Positions 47,058 through 56,944 of a stretch of 57,492 nucleotides of DNA are shown piece after piece. The position numbers and the translations under genes are program-made. The stretch is from Lingula anatina. Its lineage: Eukaryota; Brachiopoda; Lingulata; Lingulida; Lingulidae. The stretch spans positions 461,419 through 518,910 of the forward strand of contig NW_019775647.1 in assembly GCF_001039355.2 (NCBI RefSeq). Reading direction: 5' to 3'. Below the pieces are notes generated by a model that saw only the letters and a program-made list of their open reading frames with translations, searched no databases and was not told where the DNA came from. Position 1 is the first letter of the stretch. Each line of letters opens with the position of its first letter.

Positions 47058-50000
47058 AAAGGACGTTTTGGATTCCAGTATGATTGCATTAGAAGTACGG
47101 TCAAATTAAATAAGTGACATTATTGGACGGTAGTTGCAATTTAGATTACCAGAAGATAGGATACTCATGTAGCTAAAGGTCATAGTTGTCAACGCAAAAC
47201 GGAATATAACAGAATCTCCCATCCGTTTATCGTGGTACGTAACACACCCGGCCACCAGAAACCCTGTGTCTCAGAATGTCGATTTAAATGGACAAGACAG
47301 GTATACTATATTAGATATATTGAAGGTTTTTATATCGCACACTGAATATCAGGGTACAAAAAGTTTCATGACGGACAAATACATAAAAAAGTCCCCCCTT
47401 CTGTTGAAAAGAAAAAAAAATGGGTTTATCAATTTATATTGCTTTGAAATCCACTGCTCTCCAAGCGATATGCCTCTATCAGATGAGTTTCCCTCGGCAT
47501 TAAGTAGTACTATCGAATAAATTCCCCCTACAGCAATAGCCATAATTCAATACAAGTCCAGATGCAGACAGTGATTACTGCAGATTCATGGTAATTGATT
47601 CCGTCAATCTAATTGTTAATCTTATTGGCGTGGGTGCCTGTCTCCCCGATTCAGATGTTTATACATTTGTAGAACGGTAAAGAGATTCGTTCTGTAGTTC
47701 ATTTCTTAGTTGATTGTTTGGTCCAATTGTGCAGTTACGCATATGGCAATGAAGCAGCGTATTTATCATTTTATCTGGCTGTATGAAGCCAATAGAAATA
47801 TGTTTGTAATGACGCTGTTTGCATTGCGTCTTTGATTCGGAACTCAATAATTATGTGATTGGCATAGAGGGTAATTTGAAAGACACAGATTATTTGATAA
47901 TTGCTCCTCAAAAATGAACAAACAAAAATTAAAAAAAAAACATTATGATTCGTTCTTATAAGCAATCCACGTATGGTCCTACTTGTATAAGACATACGCC
48001 ATGGTTACCAATACCATGATTTAACAAGATTTAGATCAGATCTACTGTCTTGCGAAGGTGGACGGGTGGGGGGACCTGGAACAGAAATAGAAAAAATAAA
48101 GGAAGGCGATGCGAGGAAACTTAGAAAAAAAGAGGGCAATTTTATCACGATACAAGTTAGTTATATGGATATGGCAGTGGTTAGACTTTGACGAAATTCA
48201 CCCTTAACCGTTTTTAGGAGGGGGAGAGATCGAAATATGCCCTCCCTCCCCGAAATGGTCATTACATTGTCCATTTGCAACTGCAGTTATCTACAAGTCG
48301 GGCAGCCATTTCTTATGTGGGCGCACGGCTCCATGCATCTATGCTCTAGTTAACTCCATTTTATGGAATTATGCCCCAGACAAGCGACTCTTCATATCTT
48401 TTCTGGATGAGTAAATTCCCATCATGCCAGTGCATTGATTTGTGCCTCTTCTTATCGATGTCTTTATAGTCAAATTTATTATAGAACTTCTCATCAATAG
48501 ATGGTGGTAATTTCGAAATATCCCAAAGGTCTCTGAAGGGCAGTTAGATTTTGTTAACGAAATCCAGATTGATGTCCGCAGATACGAGTATACCCCGGTG
48601 AGACTAAAGGATCTTTCACAGGAAGCGTTTTGTCTTAGCGATATAACTGTATCGGTATGTTTTGATGGACTGACAACTGAATAGACTGCAACTAGCTATC
48701 ACGTAAATAGTTCAACCCAACGGAGTTTCTTCGCTCTTCACGGCTAACTTATCAACTTCGATTTCGTCAAAAAGCGGTAAGCAATCTTGTAGAGAACTTG
48801 CGAAAGAGAGTAGGTCCCCTGTAGTGATTATATATACCGATGTGACGTGATTGGTAGTCTGCTAGGAACCTTAGTTCCTTCCCCATTACTTCGTACAGGT
48901 GGTATTCGTCCCATGTACTAACCCTGATACTCCGACTAACCCTTATCTGTACTAAATCATAGAGGGGGGCAGGTACAAGTATTATTGTTTTCAGAGCTCT
49001 CTCGTTTCAGATGAGGTGAAGACCCTGCTTCGTGAGTGCTACCTTTACTTACGTGATTGGAAGTGAGGTTCTAAGTGACTTAAGTGCTACTAGACTGTAC
49101 TAGTTGTTGTTGACTGAAAGCACATTAAATCAATATGGCAAGAGGGATTCGATCAAATCTGTTTATATCAGCATCGATTTGCATGATAAATGAGGAAACT
49201 ATTTCTGTCAAACTCAGATGTTTATCTTTATTTTTAATGTTATTCCAGATGATTTAATCAAAGTCCCTCAGTTTTCAGGGGAGTGGGATTACTAAAAGTA
49301 AATTTTCCTTTGCAAAATTATGGTATTTAAACAGTATTTTAATTTAAACTCTATTTTAATTCACAAACATTGTAATTGAAATTGTTAAATGCATCATTGT
49401 ATATATGGACCGGTATAATGAAACAAGAAACACCCGTAATAGCATTCGTGGCTGTTTTCTTCTTTCATTATAAGGCGCAGAGTAGTAACAATTATTCCTT
49501 TATGTTTTTTATTTCAGACGAAATTGGACGTGCTTCTCAAAGAACACTTTTTCATTGTCTGATAGTGTGATCTCCCAGACACGTCATCTGTATCAAGCAT
49601 TCGGAATGATAAAGTGGAATATACTGCGTAAACAACATGTCGTCTGCAAAACACAATTGACCTCGCGTGCGTGACAAGACCGCTCCGAAGAAACACTTAC
49701 GTAAGAAACTGGACATCAAATTTGCTGCGATTTGCACGGAACGAATAATTGATTAGTAAATCTATCATATCCGATGCTCTGTCGAGATAGAGAAATTTGA
49801 TTTTGTCCTTTTTCAATAACGTAGTCTATATGTGGAAATCCATTTCAGTTCCCCTGGGCACTGGGCGGAGATTCGGAGACCAAAATTGCATAACCCCGGG
49901 ATTGGATTTCAAAAATGACCATCACTGAACAACTCCCCAGAGATCCTGTAACAAGATTTTAAGCTCTGTCCAGTATCAAAATATACATTTCTTGTCACAG

Positions 50001-51388
50001 TGGACTCTCTCGCTTCCAGGAATGTAGAATAAATGGCATAAAGCACTTGCTAATGAAAGCCGCAGGACAGAGATCTTCGGAAATGGACACCATGCAATGA
50101 TGCCGCTTGTGCCAAAGTGGCTGTTTTTTTCATCACTGCGCATGTCGCTGGAAAAATTTTGATGTTCCACAAAATGCCGTTTTTTTTTTCATATGACATA
50201 CTATACAATGGATTTGTAAGATGTTGAATACGACCGACAGCGAGTATCATCAAAGTGACTTGAGTTGATAAATGAGCTATTTGACCAGAATACGAAAGTG
50301 CTAATATGAGGAAAACTCATCGCGCTTGTCAGAGATTACTGGGATATAGCAGCCGGTGTTGAAGTGGCGGTTTGACATTTTTGACCATCAGCCGGGACCA
50401 ATACTTCGCCATTCTAGTGTACATTAGGTTACAAACAGCTGTTATTTCGGAAGCAGTCTTCAAGGACCCTGACGTTCAATACACAAAATGCTTTCGGAGT
50501 AGACTGCGCATTGGATGAAATTTTACCGTTTAATCCAAGACCAAGTCAGCTACAAAATCGTCTAAAAGACAAAAAATCTTACTTTTCTTTAATTTTGCAC
50601 TCCCCAGGGCTGTCATTCACAGGGAAACTATTCCAAGAACTAGGAAGCTGCCTGGAAGTACGCTCAAGCATTGAGTTAATGCAAACGCAGTGTTTTGGAA
50701 GATACTGCTAAAGTTTCGCACTGCATTATTTCTAAAGAAAGTGCTGTATAGTGAAAAGAGCTACATCAAACAGGATGGCAACCCAATAGGAAGAAGTGAG
50801 TACAATACACAAAGGTTCCTGATATAATAAACGTAAGAAATAAACTCAAGCAAAACATAGGAGAGGATTGTGTAAAATGACAATTACCTACGATATTACT
50901 TACGATATTTGGATGCAAACTCGGACATCGTCCGTCGCGCCGGCATTTAATTAGTTCAAACGATTTGCTTGACCCGAACTCCGTCTCACAATCGTTTCTA
51001 ACAGCGGATGCAATCAGGTCGATCAACCGTTTAATTTTAATTCATTACTTTTTTATTGCTTCCTCTGAGATTAAAAGAAAACCTGGCCGAAACGACGATC
51101 TGTTTATGTCGAACTAGACTTCTGCGTGGTCATAAAGTGCATTTGAGTTTTTACTGCCCTCATAGGGTTAACCTGAAACACGATTGCGACGTAGCGGCAC
51201 CAATGACGTGAAGCCATCTGGGCTTGCAGAATGCAGATCTCTGTGCGTCGTGGATGAACCAGGCCGATGCGTGGTTATCTTTTTGCTTGCCTTGTTAGAT
51301 AAATCTGCTCAGCCGCCAGAGTTTACGTCTATCTGTGGCCTCTTCGAGTTGTTATGTGACATAAATGATGTGACATTTTGGCAAGTTT
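47057..51388. other. Non-coding upstream flank of the receptor gene
   Basis: No coding frame supported. As the 4.3 kb directly upstream of the receptor it may contain its promoter or 5' exons. I found no convincing TATA box, CpG-rich stretch or paired donor and acceptor. TGACGT motifs occur near 50469 and 51205. Confidence 0.45.
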
Positions 51389-51561
51389 GACAGCAATACG
51401 TCAGCTTGCGGAACTCAATCAAAATAGCAATTTGTATTAGTTCGGGGGCAATCAATAATCTAATTTTTTTTTTACTCGATTGCGCCCTGGTACTAAATTA
51501 CACGTTTGATCACAAAGAAAAAAAAATAACTCAAGATTGCGGAAGTATTGAAGGATTTACA
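51389..51561 (+). other. Likely 5' UTR or upstream sequence of the receptor exon
   Basis: The receptor reading frame stays open upstream to the TGA at 51388 but contains no ATG before 51562, so these 52 codons are not expected to be translated from a standard start. It holds a T10 run near 51467 and an A9 run near 51520. The T-run could serve a splice acceptor, but no strong TTTYAG sits just upstream of the ATG, so I cannot decide between a contiguous UTR and a spliced one. No clear TATA box was found nearby. Confidence 0.4.
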
Positions 51562-52806
51562 ATGGAACCAGGAAACGCAACAGATATGGCAAGCAATGCG
51601 AGCGTGCTTGCTCATATGTCTGGAAGTTTAACGTTAAGGGAAGGGTCCAAACTCGAGCACCCTTGGCATGGTGTTGAAAGTACATTAAAGGAGGACCAAT
51701 ATCACCATGTGACGTATACAGATGACGTACACAGTGACGTGTACAACCACACCCACGTCCTGTTAAGCACAGGGGGTGACATAGCAATTCCAACAGGAAG
51801 GATTTTGGTCGCTTCATTGTTGGGGGTTATAATCATCGCGACCATATTTGGGAACTCGTTGGTCCTTCTGTCAGTTGCGTTTTTCCGCAAAATGCGGACT
51901 CCTACGCATTTGCTCATAGCATCCTTAGCAACGGCGGATTTTATGGTCGCTCTGCTTGTGTTACCAATAAGTTTATACCACGAACTTGTAGGGGTCTGGA
52001 ACCTTGGTCCTATAGTATGCGACTTGTGGTTAACGCTAGACATATTCTGCTGTACGGCAAGCATGTGGAATGTTTGTATTATAGCTTTGGATAGATACTG
52101 GAAGATCACTAAGGACGTTGGCTATACGCATGCAAAGACATTTGCCAGACCAAAAGTGTGTATCATCATGGTGATCACGGCGTGGACGATGTCCGCGGTT
52201 ATATCGACGGCCCCGTTGTTCGGGTGGTACACCGGAGTTGAAAAACAAAACCCCATGCTGTGCATGGTCAGCCAAGACATTGGTTACACAATTTTCTCAA
52301 CAATGGGTGCTTTCTACATCCCCAGCGTTGCTATCATTGTGGTCTATGTGCGGATTTACAAATTTGCCATTAAGAGACTACAGGAGCGTGCAAAAGTGAA
52401 GAAACGCGACCGGAAGAAATTTGCGAAACTTTACGCGTCCAACACGACCAGGTTTGTCGACAATTCCAACGAGACGAGCGCCATTGAGAGCACCTACGTG
52501 ACAGAGGGTATCATGACAAACGGAACGAACATGCGTCCCTTAAAGGCACGTTCCAACGATCGTTTAAGACGCTCCACGACTATGTTAGGGGCCATCATTG
52601 GTTGTTTTGAGATATGTTGGCTGCCGTTTTTTCTCATTGCCCTCATAACGCCCCTATGTCCTCGTTGTCATGTTCCGAATATCATATACAGCATCGTCTT
52701 GTGGTTGGGATATCTGAATTCTTTACTAAATCCGGTTATTTATGCCGTTTGGAACAAGGAATTCAGAGGTGCTTTTAAACAGATTACAAGATGCAATTTG
52801 AAATAA
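51562..52806 (+). CDS. Aminergic 7TM receptor, 5-HT5-like serotonin receptor (single coding exon)
   Basis: Predicted plasma-membrane class A GPCR of 414 aa, expected to bind serotonin or a related amine and signal through G proteins. Start chosen at 51562: ATG in good context (ACAATGG), the first in-frame ATG after the in-frame TGA at 51388; the open frame between them has none. The N-terminus (about 78 aa) has three N-glycosylation sequons (N5, N12, N62). Seven hydrophobic segments lie near 80-106, 115-139, 151-175, 197-220, 242-267, 340-364 and 373-395. Landmarks: N98 (1.50), D126 (2.50), C153-C234 disulfide pair, amine-binding D160 (3.32), DRY 177-179, W208, S246/T247/A250 in TM5, P254, CWLPFF 352-357, CPRC 366-369, W381, Y384, NPVIY 390-394. 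The FSTMGAFYIP and IVLWLGYLNS stretches and the TM3 CCTAS segment resemble vertebrate 5-HT5A most. ICL3 is basic with an RRST site (336-339). Odd: L at 6.30, E350 at 6.45, M168 at 3.40. Alternatives: 5-HT1/5-HT7-like or another amine receptor. No intron is visible in the coding part; 5' exons cannot be excluded. Confidence 0.92.
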   Translation: MEPGNATDMASNASVLAHMSGSLTLREGSKLEHPWHGVESTLKEDQYHHVTYTDDVHSDVYNHTHVLLSTGGDIAIPTGRILVASLLGVIIIATIFGNSLVLLSVAFFRKMRTPTHLLIASLATADFMVALLVLPISLYHELVGVWNLGPIVCDLWLTLDIFCCTASMWNVCIIALDRYWKITKDVGYTHAKTFARPKVCIIMVITAWTMSAVISTAPLFGWYTGVEKQNPMLCMVSQDIGYTIFSTMGAFYIPSVAIIVVYVRIYKFAIKRLQERAKVKKRDRKKFAKLYASNTTRFVDNSNETSAIESTYVTEGIMTNGTNMRPLKARSNDRLRRSTTMLGAIIGCFEICWLPFFLIALITPLCPRCHVPNIIYSIVLWLGYLNSLLNPVIYAVWNKEFRGAFKQITRCNLK

Positions 52807-53440
52807 TATGATGAGACAGGCCATTTTGTTATGCATGCAAGAATGGAGTCGGCATGATGACTTTTATTGACTATTTATTTTGCTAAAAATAGATGTTCAA
52901 TTTTTTAAATGCAGTGTTTGCATTTTTTATTAATTTCATTGAGACATTCTAAGTCTATATGGAAAAAAAATTAAATTCAGTGCATTTTAATAGCGAACAA
53001 TCGATTGCAAAAGAAAGTAAATGTAAAATGCTAAGAAGCTGATTAACTTTTACTTGATATTTGTTTTTATATTAAAAAATATGTATAAATGGAAGCTGTA
53101 GTTATAAAATGCATAGTCTGAACACCAAAAGTAGTTCATTTATTTTTTTTCTGCCTATCATCTAGTTCAATGGACTGAATAATGAAGCCTAGGTTACACA
53201 TTCATACGTCATTAATTTCAGTTGAGAAATACGATCGGTTACGGCACGAAACAAAAGTCATTATTGTGTTGAGAGTTTAGTGTTATCCGGAACACACCAT
53301 AGACAAACCTCATGACCTCCTGTCTCTTGACATTTAAGGACAGCTCTTAGCTTGAAATCGTGCACGCTACCGTGACGAATGAGGTCGAATAAAACATTTT
53401 TCAATTAAATGTACTATCGATCCTCAATAAACCTTGGATG
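52807..53440 (+). other. Probable 3' UTR of the receptor gene
   Basis: AT-rich sequence directly after the TAA stop at 52804-52806, without further coding signal. Possible poly(A) hexamers occur at 52970 (ATTAAA), 53388 (AATAAA) and 53426 (AATAAA). The transcript end is inferred, not seen. Confidence 0.45.
53426..53431 (+). terminator. Candidate poly(A) signal AATAAA
   Basis: A canonical AATAAA 620 bp after the receptor stop, followed within about 10-20 bp by a GT-rich stretch (GATGTTTGTGATT) that could act as the downstream element. The AATAAA at 53388 and ATTAAA at 52970 are alternatives; the AT-rich context makes chance hits common. Confidence 0.35.
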
Positions 53441-53497
53441 TTTGTGATTCAGAGATATTACATGCTAGTTTAATATAAAAATAATTTGAGAGTAAGT

Positions 53498-53521
53498 AAA
53501 TAAATAAATAAATAAATAAAT
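53498..53521. repeat. (AAAT)n microsatellite
   Basis: About six AAAT units between the likely 3' end of the receptor gene and the minisatellite. Confidence 0.85.
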
Positions 53522-53734
53522 AGAAAAATAAAAGTTTTCATAATAGACAATTGCAAAATGAACGATACGAACATTTCGGATCGTTTTCATTATCATTTCC
53601 AGATTTATTACGATCATCGCTGTCTGGTGTTTACAATTATTTAACCTGCCAAACCCTTTATTGATTAAACATAATGTACCTCACTGGCGTGCTTGCTCAC
53701 TGTCCAGGACCACGAAATCAGACCGTTTACAAAC

Positions 53735-54127
53735 TGGACTCGGGTGATTGACATCTTAACTTGGGTTGATTGACCTCTTGGCTCAGGGTGATTGACCTCT
53801 GGACTCAGGGTGAATTATATCTGGACTCAGGGTCATTGACCTCTGAAGTCAGGGTGAACGAAATCTGGACTCGGTTGACTGAAATCTAGACTCAGGGTCA
53901 TCGACATCTGGACTTGGTGGATTTGACATCTGGACTAGGATTAATTGACATTTGGAATCAAGTTGATTAAAATATGGACTTGGGGTGACTGACATCTGGA
54001 TTCGAGGCGATTGAGATCTGGACTTGGGGTGATTGACATCTGAGTTTGGAGTGATTGACTTCTGGACAAGGGGTGATTTACATCTGGACTCGGGATGATT
54101 GACATCTAGACTTGGGGTGATTGACAC
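53735..54127. repeat. 22-bp minisatellite
   Basis: About 17-18 tandem units of TGGACTTGGGGTGATTGACA plus TC, with substitutions and 1-2-bp indels between units; the best-preserved units lie at 54014-54125. The period is not a multiple of three, and the 92-codon minus-strand frame through it (Ser-Pro and Asp-Val-Asn rich) is a by-product. Confidence 0.85.
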
Positions 54128-55030
54128 GTGGGATTTCGTAATATTCGGTTTTTGTGTCTTATACCGGATTTAATACGCAGACGGGAAAATCACTAAATTG
54201 GGACGCACTCGGGTTTTAAAAGAGATATAAACAATATGTTGTACATTATTGAAGAACATTTTTCTTATTACAAGGGGAGTGATGTCTGATCTGTTTTTAT
54301 GTATGGTCCTTAAAATGTATCTGTGGTAAAAAAAATATACAGGATTCATCACGACAAACACATGCTCATAGTTCTCATTTGAAAAGAGATTTCTTGTAGT
54401 CTTTTAGTCCTGATACTTACCGTATTGAACACCTCTGGGGTATGGAGTGCGTGATTGTGATAAGAAACTACCTGCCTAATAATCTGGTTCACATCCGCCT
54501 TGCTCTCTACAAAGAATGGGGCAATAAAATTCCCACAAATTAAACTTTTGAGCCTTGTTGAAAGCAAGCCGTTAGACACACGCAAGTAGACCCGCGACTT
54601 TCAAAGAGCACATTCTGGTGCTAATTGAATAAAATGTCTTGATATTTGATGGTGCCATTTCAATTTTATGGATATATTTACCTCAATGGCAATCACTGCA
54701 GAAGATCAGGTTTGAGTGGGAGGCTTTTTTTATAATATGAAAACATGGTATAAAATGCCCGTCTTAATCATTGTTATTTTATTCCTCTGTACTGATATGA
54801 GGTACGAGAGATCTTCCAATCGAACAACATCCCACTCAACCATGCATTCCAGCTCTCCGGAGACAGAAAACTCCAACTCTTTCTCACCTCGACATCCTAA
54901 ACGGTACAAGAAGGATGAGAAAAACTGATATGAGATATGGTATCTTGAAAAAAAAATTATTTGAGACAGTTTACAACTTTGAACTGGGAGAAAAAATATC
55001 CCCATTCCCCGCGTAACCCAGATCCCCCCC

Positions 55031-55031
<1 letters not shown>
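54128..55031. other. Non-coding, no gene seen
   Basis: AT-rich. 54606-54682 resembles 10492-10575 (shared TGCTAATTG, ATTTGATGG and TTTCAATTTTAT in the same order), a degenerate dispersed repeat. Confidence 0.5.

Positions 55032-55063
<32 letters not shown>
55032..55063. repeat. (AC)16 microsatellite
   Basis: Perfect dinucleotide run after a C8 run. Confidence 0.9.
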
Positions 55064-55064
<1 letters not shown>

Positions 55065-55712
55065 GCGTCTCCAATCATAAATCGCACTGCTGTAATTATT
55101 CAATCATTATTTCACTGTATTGACTAAGCATGAGTAAAGATTTAAATTAAATGACATATCTAGGGACAGGGATGTATTAGGGGATTACTATAAAAATTGC
55201 AGTTTGCTCATTTTTCATTGTAGTTCTTAATAGGGAAGAGACCCAGTATGTGTTTAAAAGAGTGTCCACACGCATTCTGCCCACCTTACCTTTTTGCATC
55301 ACAAAAGATGCCTCATCAAGTTGAGAAACAAGAATGTTCCACCATTATAATGCATCCTCCTACGGCCCTTCCTACGGTTCAGACACGATATGTTTTTGTA
55401 TATATTTCGTTATTTCTTTTTACCCATGAAAATAAGGATAATAAGAATAATTCACAGTATTTTACTCAGAAAGGTGCAATAGCACATTCTCTTCCAATCT
55501 TAAAAACGCGAAATAATCCCGACTTTACCATAAAATTAAAAAAAGGAGGACCACGTTCCCTTTTCCCCCTTCTATTCTAACCCTCTTATAGCTTCATACT
55601 TGGATACAGCGATGTACTGTCTCACCTGACACATTTAGCACAATGTGATACCCAAATACATCCCACCTCCCATCTACTGGCTCTCCTGGCGCAATATACG
55701 CATTCACGTGTC

Positions 55713-55744
<32 letters not shown>

Positions 55745-55769
55745 TAGATAGATAGATAGATAGATAGAT
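55713..55769. repeat. (ATA)n then (GATA)n microsatellites
   Basis: About ten AAT/ATA units (55713-55744), directly followed by six GATA/TAGA units (55746-55769). Confidence 0.9.
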
Positions 55770-56940
55770 CCTTCTTCAATTTTAAGAATATCTATTAAGG
55801 CCCTACACAGCAAGTACTACCCGGTACGAAAAGCACACACGTTGTATAGAAGTAGTCATACAACTCAAGGAGAGAAAAGCTTTATAGATTACACCATATT
55901 CACTTTACTGATAGCACAAAGCCGGTCATCTGTGATGTAATCTAACCTTTTCCCCTTCTTTAGCAGGAAGCGGTTCGCCTTCATAGGTTCCAACCCTAAG
56001 CTACGAACATGCATTAGAGTAAGCAAAACACACGCCCCAATCAGGCATTTATATACACATTCGTTACAGACATGTAAATATCGCGAGGAATTAAATCCTC
56101 CCAAAATGTTGATACCTGATAATATCAACACTTAATCCCCGAACTCATTTGATGCTGTAAACACGGACATGGCTAGACAATACATTGATTCAATCAGCAA
56201 TATTGCATCCGAACATTCTTCGGGGAGACAATTGATGAAAGATAAAGGTTGCGCTTTTTGTGGCCAAAAGATAAAAAAGAGAGAAACAATTGCAAGGCTG
56301 TTAAAGTTGATTTCGTGCCTGACAATAGCCAACACATACCAGCTTTTGGTAAGTTCGTGCATCATATATTACTGTTAAGGTAAAGAGATAAATTAATTAC
56401 TGCAACAACAAGTGTTACTATTTACGATGGTGTTGTGCCCGCCTGAGCGGTAGGGCGTGGGTAAGCCTTAAAATTCAAGTTAAAGCTTATACTAGCTGCT
56501 GCCATTAATTCCTTCTGATAAATTTCAAAAGGCATTAAATAACCACTTAACAAAAAAAAAAAAAACTTTAATACAATGTCTTTAATGACAAAAACCATAT
56601 AATTGAACAAACGTTGTTTTTTTAAATAAAGTTACAAATAACAATATTCACCGTCATTTATTTGTCATGGTAATGGACACAATTTCATCCCTTTTTATTT
56701 TTTTTAGAAAGTTACTTTGTTTGTTACCATTACCAACAGTTAAAATCCTATATAATTCAGCTCTCTCGTAAACATCACAATAAAAATCGATGTTTCACAG
56801 ATTTCACTTTTCTGTTTGAAAAGAAATTCTTTTCGTCGCTGACACAATCAATACCCTTGCTCGTATCACGCGAGATTATGCGAGATTATGAGTGAACAAA
56901 TGCTTCCTTGCCACTTCCCTGGATTTCCCTAAACGCACCC
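55770..56940. other. Non-coding; one weak exon candidate
   Basis: An open frame starts at an ATG in fair context at 56169 and runs about 60 codons to a consensus-like donor (TTTTG|GTAAGT near 56347), encoding a short basic peptide with a CAFC motif. Domain content is not recognised and I do not call it a gene. 56434-56470 resembles part of a tRNA-like repeat (CCCGCCTGAGCGGTAGGGCG). GCGAGATTAT is doubled at 56870-56889. Confidence 0.4.
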
Positions 56941-56944
56941 TTAG

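Noticed and set aside
49552-49737. Minus-strand frame with CFADDM, resembling the reverse transcriptase catalytic motif
   Set aside because: Nothing around it looks like reverse transcriptase, and a five-residue match in a 61-codon frame is easily chance.
51406-51561. N-terminal extension of the receptor to 51406
   Set aside because: Position 51406 is TTG, not ATG, and there is no in-frame ATG before 51562. The 51562 start has a good Kozak context.
51702-52109. Antisense frames across the receptor exon
   Set aside because: Shadows of the receptor coding sequence on the other strand.
53849-54127. Ser-Pro/Asp-Val-Asn repeat protein on the minus strand
   Set aside because: Translation of the 22-bp minisatellite with frame-shifting units.
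56434-56470. tRNA gene-like stretch
   Set aside because: Only the anticodon-arm-like part resembles a tRNA; no B box or acceptor stem pairing.
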